Assembly (NCBI RefSeq): GCF_018138715.1
Contig: NZ_JAGSHX010000006.1
Location: 1,240,001-1,304,000, forward strand
Reading direction: 5' to 3'
Length of the DNA: 64,000 nucleotides
Source: Streptomyces asiaticus
GTDB lineage: Bacteria > Actinomycetota > Actinomycetes > Streptomycetales > Streptomycetaceae
Numbering within the stretch: position 1 is the stretch's first letter; each line of letters opens with the position of its first letter. The notes beneath the pieces are model-generated. The model was not told the DNA's origin, did not search any database, and saw only the letters and a list, made by a program, of their open reading frames with translations. Shown one piece after another: positions 21,664 to 31,721 of this stretch. The position numbers were made by a program, and so were the translations under genes.

Positions 21664-22785
21664 TCAACGCCGCTTGCCGGACGGCCGGCCGCGCCCCCGG
21701 TTGCGGGAGGCGGGCTGGCGGCGCTGGCCGGCGACCCCGGCGGGGGCCGCGGCGGCGTCCTCCAGGGCCGGGGCGTCGTCCTCCTCGGAGGCCGGGTCGG
21801 CCGGCTCGGCCTTGGCGGCCGCGGCGCGCTTGGCCTTCACCCGCTTGGCCAGGGACTTCATCCTCGGGTCGCGCTCCTTCAGATCGGCGACCAGCGGGGT
21901 CGCGATGAAGATCGAGGAGTACGCACCGGCGGCGAGGCCGACGAAGAGCGCCAGGGAGATGTCGTTGAGCATGCCCGCGCCGAGCAGACCGCCGCCGATG
22001 AACAGCAGCGCGCCGACCGGCAGCAGCGCCACGACCGTGGTGTTGATGGACCGCACCAGGGTCGAGTTGAGGCTGCGGTTGGCGATCTCGCTGTAGGTGA
22101 AGCGGGTCTGCTTGGTGATGTCCTTCGACGCTTCCTTGAGACCGTCGAAGACCACGACGGTGTCGTAGAGCGAATAACCGAGGATCGTCAGCAGACCGAT
22201 CACGGTGCCCGGGGTGACCTCGAAGCCGACCAGCGCGTAGACACCGACCGTGATGGTGAGGTCGTGGATCAGCGCGACCAGGGCGGCCAGCGCCATCCGC
22301 CATTCGAAGGCGATGGCGAGATAGATCACCACCAGCACCATGAAGATCGCCAGACCCTGCCAGGCCTTGCTGGCGATCTGCTCGCCCCAGCTCGGGCCGA
22401 CCAGCTGGGTGTCGATCTTGTTGGTCTTGACGCCCAGCTCCTTGGCGAGCTTCTCCTGGACCGGCAGCGCCTCCTTGGTGCCCAGCTCGCTGATCTGGAT
22501 CCGCAGCCCGCCGCGGCCGAGCTCCTGGACGACGACGGTGTGGCCGCCGGAGGCGTCCTCGGCGGCCTGGCGCACATCGGTGCTGGAGACCTTGGTGTTG
22601 GGGGTCGTGAAGACCGCGCCGCCGGAGAACTCGATGCCCATGTTCAGGCCGCGCACCGCCAGGCCCACGACGGCCGTGATGGTGATCAGTATCGAGATGC
22701 CGTACCAGATCTTCCGCTTGCCGACGAAGTCGTAACCGACCTCGCCTCGGTAGAGCCTGGCGCCGAGAGTGCCGAGTCGCGACAT
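21664..22785 (-). CDS. secF: Protein translocase subunit SecF
   Basis: RND-family membrane partner of SecD that uses the proton-motive force to help complete Sec export. 373 residues, six membrane spans, with the first-loop motif LNMGIEFSGGAVF, and the transmembrane motifs ITVGVYALVGFEVTPGTVIGLLTILGYSL split over spans and DTVVVFDGLKEA. The C-terminal tail is Ala/Asp/Glu- then Arg-rich. Starts one base after the secD stop. Confidence 0.96.
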   Translation of the reverse strand: MSRLGTLGARLYRGEVGYDFVGKRKIWYGISILITITAVVGLAVRGLNMGIEFSGGAVFTTPNTKVSSTDVRQAAEDASGGHTVVVQELGRGGLRIQISELGTKEALPVQEKLAKELGVKTNKIDTQLVGPSWGEQIASKAWQGLAIFMVLVVIYLAIAFEWRMALAALVALIHDLTITVGVYALVGFEVTPGTVIGLLTILGYSLYDTVVVFDGLKEASKDITKQTRFTYSEIANRSLNSTLVRSINTTVVALLPVGALLFIGGGLLGAGMLNDISLALFVGLAAGAYSSIFIATPLVADLKERDPRMKSLAKRVKAKRAAAAKAEPADPASEEDDAPALEDAAAAPAGVAGQRRQPASRNRGRGRPSGKRR

Positions 22786-22786
22786 C

Positions 22787-24571
22787 TCACGCCTCCTTCG
22801 TGTCGGCGGGGCCGGGGCGGGCGGAACGGCGGCGGCGCAGCGGCGGCGTGGCCCCGAGGCGCTTGGGGTCGAGGCCGGACCACGAGTGGCCGTTCCCGAA
22901 GAACGGGCGGCGGGCGAGGATCGTCATCAGCGGCTTGGTGAAGAGGAACACCACGGCGACGTCGAGCAGCGTGGTCAGACCCAGGGTGAAGGCGAAGCCC
23001 TGCACCTTGCCGACGGTGACGATGTAGAGCACCGCGGCGGCCAGGAAGGACACGAAGTCGGACACCAGGATGGTGCGCCGGGCCCGCGGCCAGCCGCGCT
23101 CGACGGCGGGGCGCAGCGAGCGGCCCTCCCGGATCTCGTCGCGGATCCGTTCGAAGTAGACGATGAACGAGTCGGCGGTGATACCGATGGCCACGATCGC
23201 GCCGCAGACCGCCGGGAGGTTCAGCGCGAAGCCGATGCCCGGGCCGAGCAGCACCATGATCGTGTACGTCAGGATCGCGGAGACGCCGAGGCTGGCCATG
23301 GCCACGAGGGCGAGACCGCGGTAGTAGACGACCAGGTAGATCACGACGAGCGCCATGCCGATGGCACCGGCGATCAGACCGGCGTCCAGCTGCTCACCGC
23401 CGAGCGCGGCGGAGACGGTGGTCTCGTCGGCGATGTCGAAGGACAGCGGGAGGGCGCCGAAGGACAGCACGTTGGCCAGGTCCTCGGAGCTCTGCTGGGT
23501 GAAACCGCCGGAGATGGTGGCCCGGCCGCCGGTGATGGCGCCCTGGGTGACCTCGGGGTCGGAGACGACCTCGCCGTCCAGGACGATCGCGAACCGGTTC
23601 TGCGGGGACTGCTGCTTGGTCAGCTCGCCGGTGGTCTTGGCGAACTTCTTGGAGCCCTTGCCGTTGAAGTCGAGCTGAACGATCCAGCCCGCCCCGTTCT
23701 GGCTCTCGAAGACCGACGAGGCGTCGTCCACGTCGGTGCCCTCGACCTCGGAGGGGCCGAGGACGAACTTGGCGTCGCCCTTCTGGCTACAGGCCAGCAC
23801 CGAGTCGGTCGGCTTGGCGTTGGCCGCCTTCTCGGCCGCCGCGGCGCGTCCGGCCGGCTTGGTGCAGTCCAGCTTCGCGAACTGCTTGGCCAGCTCTTCC
23901 TGGGCGCTGGAGCCCGAGGGGCTCTTGGACGGGTCGGGCTTCGGGGTCTTCGACGGCGAGGGGCTCCCACTGGGCTTATCGTCGGCCTTCAGGCCCTTGG
24001 AGAGGGCCCGCCCCTGGGTGCTGGGGCTGGCGGAGGAGGACGAGGAGGCCGATGACGAGGCCGACGGGGTGCCGGACGGCTTGCCGCCCTTGTCCTGCCC
24101 CTTGCCGCTGGCGCTGGCGGACGGGCTGGGGGTGGAGTTGGGCTTCTCGGGGGTCTTCTGGCCGCTGGTGGTCGTGACCACCGGCCGGAAGTAGAGCTGG
24201 GCGGTGGTGCCGACCTGCTGCCGGGCCTGCTTCGCGTTCGTCCCCTTGGGGATGTTCACGATGATGTGCTTCTCGCCCTGCGTCTGGACCTCGGCCTCGG
24301 ACACACCCAGACCGTTGACCCGCCGCTCGATGATCCCCACGGCGGTGTTCATGTTGTCCGTGTTGATCGCGTTGGGCTTGCCCGGCTGGTTCTTGGCCTC
24401 CAGCGTGAAGCTGGTGCCGCCCGCGAGATCGATACCCAGTCGCGGCGTGGTGTGACCGGAGACGAACATGCCTCCGGTCAGCGCCGCGATGGCGATCAGG
24501 ATGACGGCCAAGGGGCGCCCTGGCCTGCCCTGTGACCCGGAGGACCTGCGGCCCTTCTTCGGTGCTGCCAC
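22787..24571 (-). CDS. secD: Protein translocase subunit SecD
   Basis: Partner of SecF in the SecDF-YajC accessory complex. 594 residues: N-terminal span (PLAVILIAIAALTGGMF), the D1 motif LGIDLAGGTSFTLEA, a large extracytoplasmic domain, then five C-terminal spans with GVSAILTYTIMVLLGPGIG, AITADSFIVYFERIRDE-type sequence and SFLAAAVLYIVTVGKVQGFA. Between roughly residues 145 and 240 is a Ser/Pro/Gly/Lys-rich low-complexity insert (SASASGKGQDKGGKPSGTP and SPSKTPKPDPSKSPSG) absent from E. coli SecD. GTG at 24571 (VAAPKKGRRSSG) fits the upstream GGGAG. Confidence 0.95.
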   Translation of the reverse strand: MAAPKKGRRSSGSQGRPGRPLAVILIAIAALTGGMFVSGHTTPRLGIDLAGGTSFTLEAKNQPGKPNAINTDNMNTAVGIIERRVNGLGVSEAEVQTQGEKHIIVNIPKGTNAKQARQQVGTTAQLYFRPVVTTTSGQKTPEKPNSTPSPSASASGKGQDKGGKPSGTPSASSSASSSSSASPSTQGRALSKGLKADDKPSGSPSPSKTPKPDPSKSPSGSSAQEELAKQFAKLDCTKPAGRAAAAEKAANAKPTDSVLACSQKGDAKFVLGPSEVEGTDVDDASSVFESQNGAGWIVQLDFNGKGSKKFAKTTGELTKQQSPQNRFAIVLDGEVVSDPEVTQGAITGGRATISGGFTQQSSEDLANVLSFGALPLSFDIADETTVSAALGGEQLDAGLIAGAIGMALVVIYLVVYYRGLALVAMASLGVSAILTYTIMVLLGPGIGFALNLPAVCGAIVAIGITADSFIVYFERIRDEIREGRSLRPAVERGWPRARRTILVSDFVSFLAAAVLYIVTVGKVQGFAFTLGLTTLLDVAVVFLFTKPLMTILARRPFFGNGHSWSGLDPKRLGATPPLRRRRSARPGPADTKEA

Positions 24572-24721
24572 CTTCTCGTATCTCCCTGTCCAACCGCCCC
24601 GCATCGGGTGCGCGCGGGGCGGCACGAAGTCTTGTGGGGACAAGCCCCCGCCGGAGCCTAGACCGTCCAGGGAACCGCGGCGCACCGATCGAGGGCGCGC
24701 CGCGGTTCCCGGGTGACGGAC

Positions 24722-25282
24722 TTACTTCGCGTCGGTGCCGCCGTCCCGCTTGTCGTCCTCGGAGGCGCCCGCCGCGGCGGCGGCGTCGTCCTTGCCGAGG
24801 TCGATCTTCTTGACGTCCGTCTCCCCCGCCTTGTCGTCCGCCTCGTCGGCCTTCTCGGCCGCGTCGTCGGCCTCGTCGGCCTTGTCGGCCTTCTCGAGCC
24901 CGACCTTGTCGGCGGACGAGTCGGCGTCGGCCGCCTCGGTCAGCGAGGAGGCGTCGTCGGGAACGACAGGGGTGTCGTCGGCAGCGTCCTCGTCGGGGTC
25001 GATGCCGTGCACCACGCGGTTGTACTCGTCGTCCGGCAGGACGGCTCCCACCGCGTTCTTCGCGTAGATCGCGTGCACGCCGGGGGCCACCTCGAGGAGG
25101 ACCGTGTCGTCGTGGACCTCCTTGACCGTCGCGTACATGCCGCCGATGGTCCGCACGCCGGAACCCGGCTGCATCTCATTGCGCATCGACTGGGCCTGGC
25201 GCTGCTTGTTCTTGGCCGAACGCGTCATCAGGAACATGGCCCCGATAAGCACGATGAACGGCAGGAGAGTCACGATATTCAC
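24722..25282 (-). CDS. yajC: Preprotein translocase accessory subunit YajC
   Basis: Single-span membrane protein (NIVTLLPFIVLIGAMFLM at the N-terminus) with the YajC domain motif MRNEMQPGSGVRTIGGMYATV. At 186 residues it is longer than the usual 90-110 because of a C-terminal acidic tail made of ADKADEADDAAEKADEADD-type repeats. It is first in the yajC-secD-secF-apt group, 150 bp upstream of secD. GTG start. The 25283-25555 gap upstream shows nothing identifiable beyond its own promoter region. Confidence 0.94.
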   Translation of the reverse strand: MNIVTLLPFIVLIGAMFLMTRSAKNKQRQAQSMRNEMQPGSGVRTIGGMYATVKEVHDDTVLLEVAPGVHAIYAKNAVGAVLPDDEYNRVVHGIDPDEDAADDTPVVPDDASSLTEAADADSSADKVGLEKADKADEADDAAEKADEADDKAGETDVKKIDLGKDDAAAAAGASEDDKRDGGTDAK

Positions 25283-25555
25283 GGGACGGAAATTCCTTCA
25301 CACGACCGCGGGGAGCGGCCTGGTCTACGGGGGTGGGTATACCGCACAGTGAGCGGACGGCATACGGACGGCATCGGCGGAGTCTAAGCGAGCCCACGCC
25401 AATGGAACAACGCCCGGCGCGGTACCGGGGTTCCTGACCCCGCCATTATTGGTCCTCTACGCCATGATGCAGGGTAAGCGAGCGCTTATGCCTTGCCACG
25501 GCCCGTTCGGCCCGTCATGGCACGTCGTACGCCATCATGCCGCGTCCCCGGCTCG

Positions 25556-26644
25556 TCATGTCTCGAAGAGGCCCGCCTGACCGCCGGCGGCGGTCTGCGG
25601 CGGTGGGGTGAGCCCCATATGCGCCCAGGCCGCCGGGGTGCCGATCCGCCCCCGGGGGGTACGGGCCAGCAGCCCCTCCCGGACCAGGAAGGGCTCGGCG
25701 ACCTCCTCCACCGTCTCACGCTCCTCCCCCACCGCGACCGCCAGGGTCGACAGGCCCACCGGGCCACCGCCGAACAGCTTGAGCAGGGCGCTGAGCACCG
25801 CCCGGTCCAGCCGGTCCAGGCCGCGCTCGTCCACGTCGTAGACGGCCAGGGCGCTGGCGGCAATCTCGCGGGTGATCAGGCCGTCCGCCTTGACCTGGGC
25901 GTAGTCGCGCACCCGGCGCAGCAGACGGTTGGCGATCCGGGGGGTGCCGCGGGAGCGGCCCGCGATCTCGGACGCGCCCTCGGGCTCGATGGTCACGTCG
26001 AGCAGCCCGGCGGAGCGGTGAATGACCCGCTCCAGCTCGGCCGGGGCGTAGAACTCCATATGGCCGGTGAAGCCGAAGCGGTCGCGCAGCGGGGGCGGCA
26101 GCAGCCCGGCCCGGGTGGTGGCTCCGACCAGCGTGAACGGCGGCAGCTCCAGCGGGATGGCGGTGGCCCCGGGCCCCTTGCCGACGATGACGTCGACGCG
26201 GAAGTCCTCCATCGCCATGTAGAGCATCTCCTCGGCGGGCCGGGACATCCGGTGGATCTCGTCGAGGAAGAGCACCTCGCCCTCGGTGAGGGAGGAGAGG
26301 ATCGCGGCCAGGTCGCCGGCGTGCTGGATGGCGGGTCCTGAGGTGATCCGGATCGGGGCGCCCATCTCGGCGGCGATGATCATGGAGAGGGTGGTCTTGC
26401 CCAGTCCGGGCGCGCCGGAGAGCAGTACGTGGTCGGCGGTGCCGCCGCGCTGCCGGGCCGCCTTGAGCACCAGGTCCAGCTGCTCGCGGACCCGCTCCTG
26501 CCCGACGAACTCGCCGAGGTCCTTGGGGCGCAGCGCGGCCTCCACCGCCTGGTCGTCGCCGTCGGCGTCGGCGCCCACCAGCCGGCCGCCCGCGCCGGAC
26601 GGGGCGTCGTCGGCGGTGGCCGGTGGGGTCTCGTCCCAGTTCAC
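25556..26644 (-). CDS. ruvB: Holliday junction branch-migration ATPase RuvB
   Basis: AAA+ hexameric motor that drives branch migration with RuvA. 362 residues with [19 protein letters not shown], Walker [12 protein letters not shown], Walker [17 protein letters not shown], sensor 1 LVGATTRAG, arginine finger LRDRFG and a winged-helix C-terminal domain ([23 protein letters not shown]). An acidic 45-residue N-terminal tail precedes the core. Follows ruvA by 67 bp. Confidence 0.97.
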   Translation of the reverse strand: MNWDETPPATADDAPSGAGGRLVGADADGDDQAVEAALRPKDLGEFVGQERVREQLDLVLKAARQRGGTADHVLLSGAPGLGKTTLSMIIAAEMGAPIRITSGPAIQHAGDLAAILSSLTEGEVLFLDEIHRMSRPAEEMLYMAMEDFRVDVIVGKGPGATAIPLELPPFTLVGATTRAGLLPPPLRDRFGFTGHMEFYAPAELERVIHRSAGLLDVTIEPEGASEIAGRSRGTPRIANRLLRRVRDYAQVKADGLITREIAASALAVYDVDERGLDRLDRAVLSALLKLFGGGPVGLSTLAVAVGEERETVEEVAEPFLVREGLLARTPRGRIGTPAAWAHMGLTPPPQTAAGGQAGLFET

Positions 26645-26711
26645 TGCGTTTCGCCTCGCGATGTCGTCTTCGGTGGTGCCGCCGGTCGCGGCCTGCCGCG
26701 GCCGCGGTGGC

Positions 26712-27335
26712 TCACCGTGTGCGGTTCAGGGTCTGGAGGGCGGCCCGCAGCAGCTGTGCCACCTGGGGCGTACCGCCCGCGGCCATCGCCTCCTCGGCCC
26801 GCGGGGTGACGGCGGCCACCGCCTCGTCGGCCTCCCGGGTGGCGTAGCCGAGGCCGACCAGCGCGGTGTGCAGCTGGTCGCTCCAGCCGGGGGCGGCCGC
26901 CGAGCGGGCGCCGGGCACGGCGGAGCCGCCGAGCGGCTCGCCGAGCCGGTCCTTGAGCTCGAGCAGCAGCCGCTGCGCCCCCTTCTTGCCGATGCCGGGG
27001 ACGGCGGTGAGCGCCTTCTCGTCCCCGGTGGACACCGCGAGCCGCAGCGCGTCCGGGGAGTGCACGGCCAGCATGGCCTGGGCCAGCCGGGGGCCGACCC
27101 CGCTGGCGGTCTGGAGCAGCTCGAAGACCTGGCGCTCGTCGTCGTCGGCGAAGCCGTAGAGGGTCAGCGAGTCCTCGCGGACGACGAGGGAGGTGGCCAG
27201 CCGGGCCTGCTGGCCGACGCGCAGCCCGGCCAGGGTGGCCGGGGTGCACTGGACCGCCATCCCGACCCCGCCGACTTCGATCACGGCGGTGTCCGGGGCG
27301 ACGGCCGCCACCGGACCGGAGACGAACGCGATCAT
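26712..27335 (-). CDS. ruvA: Holliday junction-binding protein RuvA
   Basis: Tetrameric junction-binding protein. 207 residues: OB-fold N-terminus ([20 protein letters not shown]), two helix-hairpin-helix motifs ([18 protein letters not shown] and [19 protein letters not shown]) and the flexible RuvB-binding domain III ([19 protein letters not shown]). ATG at 27335 overlaps the ruvC stop by 4 bp. Confidence 0.97.
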   Translation of the reverse strand: MIAFVSGPVAAVAPDTAVIEVGGVGMAVQCTPATLAGLRVGQQARLATSLVVREDSLTLYGFADDDERQVFELLQTASGVGPRLAQAMLAVHSPDALRLAVSTGDEKALTAVPGIGKKGAQRLLLELKDRLGEPLGGSAVPGARSAAAPGWSDQLHTALVGLGYATREADEAVAAVTPRAEEAMAAGGTPQVAQLLRAALQTLNRTR

Positions 27336-27955
27336 GAGGTACGGCCTTTCGTGGTGCGCGCGCCGCCCGGGGTGCGGGCGGGGGTCGTCGGACGGGCGGG
27401 GCTCGAGGGGGGAGCGGGACTCGGGGTGCGGGCGGGGCTGGTGGTGCGGTGGGCGGCGACGGCCTGCTGGAGGCGGTTGGCCGCGGGGGCCCGCCAGATG
27501 TGGCAGATGGCGAGCGCCAGCGCGTCGGCGGCGTCGGCCGGTTTGGGCGGTGCGTCCAGCCGCAGCAGCCGGGTCACCATCGAGCCGACCTGCGCCTTGT
27601 CGGCGCGCCCGGATCCGGTGACGGCCGCCTTGACCTCGCTGGGGGTGTGCAGCGCGACCGGCAGCCCGCGGCGGGCCGCGCACAGCATGGCGACGGCGCT
27701 GGCCTGGGCGGTGCCCATGACGGTGCGGACGTTGTGCTGGCTGAACACCCGCTCCACGGCGACGAATTCCGGTCGGTGGGCGTCCAGCCACTCCTCGATG
27801 CCGCGCTCGATGAGGACGAGCCGGTCGGCGGCCGCGGCGTCCGCCCCGGTCCGTATGACGCCGACGCCGAGCATCCGCAGCGGGCGGCCCGCGACCCCCT
27901 CGACCACGCCGACGCCGCACCGGGTCAGCCCCGGGTCCACGCCCAGCACACGCAC
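27332..27955 (-). CDS. ruvC: Crossover junction endodeoxyribonuclease RuvC
   Basis: Homodimeric Holliday junction resolvase. Four acidic catalytic positions are visible: Asp in [13 protein letters not shown], Glu in [12 protein letters not shown], and the paired aspartates in [33 protein letters not shown] is also typical. At 207 residues it exceeds the usual 160-180 because of a C-terminal Thr/Pro/Ala/Arg tail ([19 protein letters not shown]). GTG start at 27955; first gene of ruvC-ruvA-ruvB. Confidence 0.96.
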   Translation of the reverse strand: MRVLGVDPGLTRCGVGVVEGVAGRPLRMLGVGVIRTGADAAAADRLVLIERGIEEWLDAHRPEFVAVERVFSQHNVRTVMGTAQASAVAMLCAARRGLPVALHTPSEVKAAVTGSGRADKAQVGSMVTRLLRLDAPPKPADAADALALAICHIWRAPAANRLQQAVAAHRTTSPARTPSPAPPSSPARPTTPARTPGGARTTKGRTS

Positions 27956-28036
27956 CGCGCCCCTCCCCTCACCGCGCTTCGGTCACCTGTTCTTGCAGGC
28001 TAGCGGCTGCCGCCGACAACACCCGCGGACAACGCC

Positions 28037-28071
28037 GACGGGCCGGTGGGGTGCTGCCCCGCCGGCCCGTC
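28037..28071 (-). terminator. Terminator downstream of yebC
   Basis: GACGGGCCGG and CCGGCCCGTC arms (28037-28046 and 28062-28071) with a further inner GGGG/CCCC pairing form a hairpin 31 bp past the yebC stop and ahead of ruvC. Confidence 0.7.
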
Positions 28072-28101
28072 CCTTTCGTCGACCGCCGTGCCGATCCGCC
28101 G

Positions 28102-28854
28102 TCAGGCGTCCACCTTGGCCATGACCTCGTCGGAGACGTCGAAGTTGGCGAAGACGTTCTGCACGTCGTCGCTGTCCTCGAGAGCGTCGATCAGCTTGAA
28201 GATCTTGCGCGCGGCGTCTTCCTCGAGCTGGACCTGCATCGTGGGCACGAAGTTGGCATCGGCCGAGTCGTAGTCGATGCCCGCCTCCTGGAGGGCGGTG
28301 CGGACCGCGACCAGGTCGGTGGCCTCGCTGATGACCTCGAAGGACTCACCGAGGTCGTTGACCTCCTCGGCGCCCGCGTCCAGGACCGCGCCCAGCACGT
28401 CGTCCTCGGTGAGCTCGCCCTTGGGGACGATGACGACGCCCTTACGGTTGAACAGGTACGACACGGAGCCCGGGTCGGCCATCGAGCCGCCGTTGCGCGT
28501 CATGGCGACGCGGACGTCGGAGGCCGCGCGGTTGCGGTTGTCGGTCAGACACTCGATGAGGACGGCCACGCCGTTGGGGCCGTAGCCCTCGTACATGATC
28601 GTCTCGTACTCGGCGCCACCGGCCTCCAGACCGGCACCACGCTTGACCGCGCTGTCGATGTTCTTGTTCGGAACCGACTGCTTCTTCGCCTTCTGGATGG
28701 CGTCGAAGAGCGTCGGGTTGCCCTCCGGGTCGGCACCGCCCATCCGGGCCGCGACCTCGACGTTCTTGATCAGCTTCGCGAAGAGCTTGCCGCGCTTGGC
28801 ATCGATCACGGCCTTCTTGTGCTTCGTCGTAGCCCATTTAGAGTGGCCGGACAT
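28102..28854 (-). CDS. YebC/PmpR-family (TACO1) protein
   Basis: 250-residue member of the YebC family, classically called a transcriptional regulator and recently implicated in relieving ribosome stalling. The family start [22 protein letters not shown] is intact (seen here as its first 18 residues and onward), followed by [36 protein letters not shown] and [16 protein letters not shown]. Monocistronic-looking between pdxT and ruvC, and conserved there in mycobacteria. Confidence 0.95.
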   Translation of the reverse strand: MSGHSKWATTKHKKAVIDAKRGKLFAKLIKNVEVAARMGGADPEGNPTLFDAIQKAKKQSVPNKNIDSAVKRGAGLEAGGAEYETIMYEGYGPNGVAVLIECLTDNRNRAASDVRVAMTRNGGSMADPGSVSYLFNRKGVVIVPKGELTEDDVLGAVLDAGAEEVNDLGESFEVISEATDLVAVRTALQEAGIDYDSADANFVPTMQVQLEEDAARKIFKLIDALEDSDDVQNVFANFDVSDEVMAKVDA

Positions 28855-28933
28855 CCGCCTGTCTCCTTCGCGTAACCCATTGCTGTACGAACGCCTGAGA
28901 TCCTACCGGGATCGGCTCAGCCTGCGGCGAGGT

Positions 28934-29021
28934 CTCCCGCCACCACCCTCAACCGAGCGCTACGCGCGCCGCCCCCTCCCGCCTCCCGCCACCACCCTCA
29001 ACGGAGCGCTACGCGCGCCGC
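28934..29021. repeat. Tandem duplication spanning the pdxT stop codon
   Basis: A 39-bp sequence at 28983-29021, holding the last codons and stop of pdxT (29009-29011), recurs at 28934-28972 with one mismatch (period 49). Confidence 0.85.
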
Positions 29022-29629
29022 ACCATGTCCACGAAGAGCCGGTGGACCCGGTGGTCCCCGGTCAGCTCGGGGTGGAACGAGGTCGCCAGGACGTTGCCCT
29101 GCCGGACGGCGACGGTGTGCCCGTCGAACGTCGCGAGCACCTCGGCGCCGCCGCCCACGGACTCGACCCACGGCGCGCGGATGAAGACCCCCTCGACCGG
29201 GCCGTCCTCGATGCCCTGGATGTCGACCTCGGCCTCGAAGGACTCGTTCTGACGGCCGAAGGCGTTACGGCGCACGATCATGTCGATGCCGCCGATGGTC
29301 TCCTGGTCGTCCCGGCCGTCGAGGATCTTGTCCGCGAGCATGATCATGCCCGCGCACGTACCGTACACCGGCATCCCGGCCCGGACCCGCTCGCGCAGCG
29401 GCTCCAGCAGCCCGAAGATGATCGCCAGCTTGGACATGGTGGTCGACTCGCCCCCGGGGATCACCAGGGCCGCGACCTCGGCGAGCTCCTCGGGCCTGCG
29501 GACCTGCCGGGGGGTGGCCCCGGCCGCGGTGAGCGCGGCGAGATGCTCGCGGACATCGCCCTGGAGGGCGAGCACACCGATCACGGGGGCGTCGGCGGTG
29601 GACGTAGCCGGTATGGACGACGTAGTCAC
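29009..29629 (-). CDS. pdxT: Pyridoxal 5'-phosphate synthase glutaminase subunit
   Basis: Class I glutaminase feeding ammonia to PdxS. 206 residues with [13 protein letters not shown], the oxyanion motif IPGGESTTM, nucleophile cysteine in [10 protein letters not shown], and the His-Glu pair in [14 protein letters not shown] 15-residue Ser/Thr/Ala N-terminal extension precedes the domain. It follows pdxS by 91 bp. Its 3' end is duplicated. Confidence 0.97.
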   Translation of the reverse strand: MTTSSIPATSTADAPVIGVLALQGDVREHLAALTAAGATPRQVRRPEELAEVAALVIPGGESTTMSKLAIIFGLLEPLRERVRAGMPVYGTCAGMIMLADKILDGRDDQETIGGIDMIVRRNAFGRQNESFEAEVDIQGIEDGPVEGVFIRAPWVESVGGGAEVLATFDGHTVAVRQGNVLATSFHPELTGDHRVHRLFVDMVRRA

Positions 29630-29720
29630 GGAAGCGAAGACCTCTCGAACCTCAGGGGCACCACGCGCCGGGCCGGCGGGCCGGGGCGCGTGGTGCCATG
29701 TGGTGCCGTACGGACGCCGG

Positions 29721-30641
29721 TTACCAGCCGCGGCTGGCGTAGCGCTCGGACTCGGGGAGGGTGTCGCAGTTGATGCCGACCATGGCCTCGCCGAGGTTCC
29801 GGGACGCCTCCGCGATGACCTTGGGGTCGTCGTAGAAGGTGGTGGCCTTCACGATCGCGGCGGCGCGCTTGGCCGGGTCGCCCGACTTGAAGATGCCGGA
29901 GCCCACGAACACGCCCTCGGCGCCGAGCTGGCGCATCAGCGCGGCGTCGGCCGGGGTGGCGACGCCACCGGCGGAGAACAGCACCACCGGCAGCTTGCCG
30001 GTCTGCGCGATCTCGGCGACCAGCTCGTAGGGGGCGCGGATCTCCTTGGCGGCCGCGTAGAGCTCATGGTTGTCCAGGCCGCGCAGCCGGGCGATCTCGC
30101 CCTTGATCTGACGCAGGTGGCGCACGGCCTCGACGACATTGCCGGTACCGGCCTCGCCCTTGGAGCGGATCATGGCCGCACCCTCGGCGATCCGGCGCAG
30201 CGCCTCGCCCAGGTTGGTGGCTCCGCAGACGAACGGGGTGGTGAAGGACCACTTGTCGCTGTGGTTGACCTCGTCGGCGGGGGTGAGCACCTCGGACTCG
30301 TCGATGTAGTCGACGCCGAGCGACTGGAGCACCTGCGCCTCGACGAAGTGGCCGATCCGCGACTTGGCCATCACCGGGATGGAGACGGCGTTGATGATGC
30401 CCTCGATCATGTCCGGGTCGGACATCCGGGCCACTCCGCCGTCCTTACGGATGTCGGCCGGCACCCGCTCGAGGGCCATGACCGCGACGGCTCCGGCATC
30501 CTCGGCGATCTTGGCCTGCTCGGGGGTGACGACATCCATGATCACGCCACCCTTGAGCTGCTCGGCCATACCGCGCTTGACGCGGGCGGTGCCGGTCGCG
30601 GGGGCGTCGGAGTTGGACGTGCTGGCGGGCGTGATGGACAC
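29721..30641 (-). CDS. pdxS: Pyridoxal 5'-phosphate synthase subunit PdxS
   Basis: Dodecameric synthase that forms PLP from ribose 5-phosphate, glyceraldehyde 3-phosphate and ammonia. 306 residues with [17 protein letters not shown], the Schiff-base lysines in [16 protein letters not shown] and [20 protein letters not shown] region, and the phosphate loop [19 protein letters not shown] start at 30641. The upstream 30642-30888 is likely its promoter region; it contains CGTGTGTGTTACACG (5-bp arms) but I cannot assign a regulator. Confidence 0.97.
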   Translation of the reverse strand: MSITPASTSNSDAPATGTARVKRGMAEQLKGGVIMDVVTPEQAKIAEDAGAVAVMALERVPADIRKDGGVARMSDPDMIEGIINAVSIPVMAKSRIGHFVEAQVLQSLGVDYIDESEVLTPADEVNHSDKWSFTTPFVCGATNLGEALRRIAEGAAMIRSKGEAGTGNVVEAVRHLRQIKGEIARLRGLDNHELYAAAKEIRAPYELVAEIAQTGKLPVVLFSAGGVATPADAALMRQLGAEGVFVGSGIFKSGDPAKRAAAIVKATTFYDDPKVIAEASRNLGEAMVGINCDTLPESERYASRGW

Positions 30642-30888
30642 GGTTTGACCTCACTCGATAATGAAAAGTGCGATGAGCCCATCGTAGGGCCGTTCGATAC
30701 CGGTACATGACCCGGCCATCTGGTCCAGGTCGTGAGCGTGTGTGTTACACGAATGACAAAACCGCGTCGGGGCGGGGATCGACAAGGGCCAATCAAAGGC
30801 CGGTGGCTCGAAGCGACCGGTTAATCCTCGGTATGCGTAGGGCGGTCCGCGCCTCGGCACAGACGCGCGCCCCTCGGCGCGGGGCCCC

Positions 30889-31446
30889 TCAGCGCTCGGC
30901 CTCCTCGGTGCCCGGCACCCGCCCGAGCGCCGCCGGTGGCTCGTCGTCCATCTCGAAGGCGAGCGGGAACGGAGCGTGGCCCGCCAGCCGGAACCAGCGC
31001 ACCATCCGATGGCGGCGCAGCGCCCGCGCCGCGCGCACCGCGTCGTTGTGGAACCGCCGGGCCATCGGCACCCGCCTCACCGACTCCGTGAGCTCCCCCA
31101 GCGCCTCCTCGCCGCCCGGCGCCTCCCGTACCGCCTCGGCCTGGGCGCTGTCCTCGAAGACGGCCCGCAGCGCCTGGCTCAGCTCGCTCTCGGCGACCTC
31201 GCGGTGCTCCTCCTCGGCCTGCCGGGCGGCGTGCGCGGCCTGGTACAGCACGATCGAGGCGGCGGGATCGAGCACTCCGGCGGTGCCCAGCTCCTGGGCG
31301 ACGGAGGCACGCCGCAGCAGCTGCGCGTCCAGCGCGGCCCGCGCCGCGTCCAGACGGCTGTGCAGCCGGTCGAGGCGTCCCGCGGTCCAGCTCAGGTAGA
31401 CGGCGATGACGACCAGTGCGACCGCGATCCAGATCAAGGTGCCCAC
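30889..31446 (-). CDS. LemA-like single-span membrane protein
   Basis: 185 residues with an N-terminal span (LIWIAVALVVIAVYLSW) followed by long helices (RLDRLHSRLDAARAALDAQLLRRASVAQEL) resembling the LemA fold, including the 'aLdaQLlRRa' segment. The second half (VRRVPMARRFHNDAVRAARALR and FRLAGHAPFPLAFEMDD) is conserved in streptomycete homologues as I recall, where it sits between pdxS and pimA. Function unknown. Confidence 0.72.
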   Translation of the reverse strand: MGTLIWIAVALVVIAVYLSWTAGRLDRLHSRLDAARAALDAQLLRRASVAQELGTAGVLDPAASIVLYQAAHAARQAEEEHREVAESELSQALRAVFEDSAQAEAVREAPGGEEALGELTESVRRVPMARRFHNDAVRAARALRRHRMVRWFRLAGHAPFPLAFEMDDEPPAALGRVPGTEEAER

Positions 31447-31578
31447 GGCCCGCCACGCTACCGCCTGCGGCCCCCGGAGTCCGGGGCGGAGCCCTCAGCC
31501 GGGGCCACCGCGCGCGGCGCTGTGAGGCCCCTCAGGGCGGGTCCTGAGCAGGTCGGAGGAAGTCCGCTGCGGTTCGGG

Positions 31579-31686
31579 CAGCGCCCGAAGGGGCGCGGGG
31601 CTGTGGCAATGTGCGGCTCCGCCGCGGCTGTGTCGATATGCCGCTCCGCCGCGCGGGCGCGACCAGCCACGACGGCGCCGCAGTCG
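31579..31686. repeat. Streptomyces-type dispersed intergenic repeat, degenerate
   Basis: The spacer contains GCGCCCGAAGGGGCGC (a small hairpin at 31581-31596), then twin copies of GCGGCTCCGCCGCGG-like sequence (about 31612 and 31641) and GGGCGCGACCAGCCACGACG. This resembles the common Streptomyces intergenic element built on GGGGCGCGGGG...GCGACCAGCC. Identification is from memory and only moderately certain. The rest of 31447-31721 shows no gene. Confidence 0.5.
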
Positions 31687-31721
31687 GCCGACGACGCATC
31701 GCGACACTTCCAGCGGAGCGC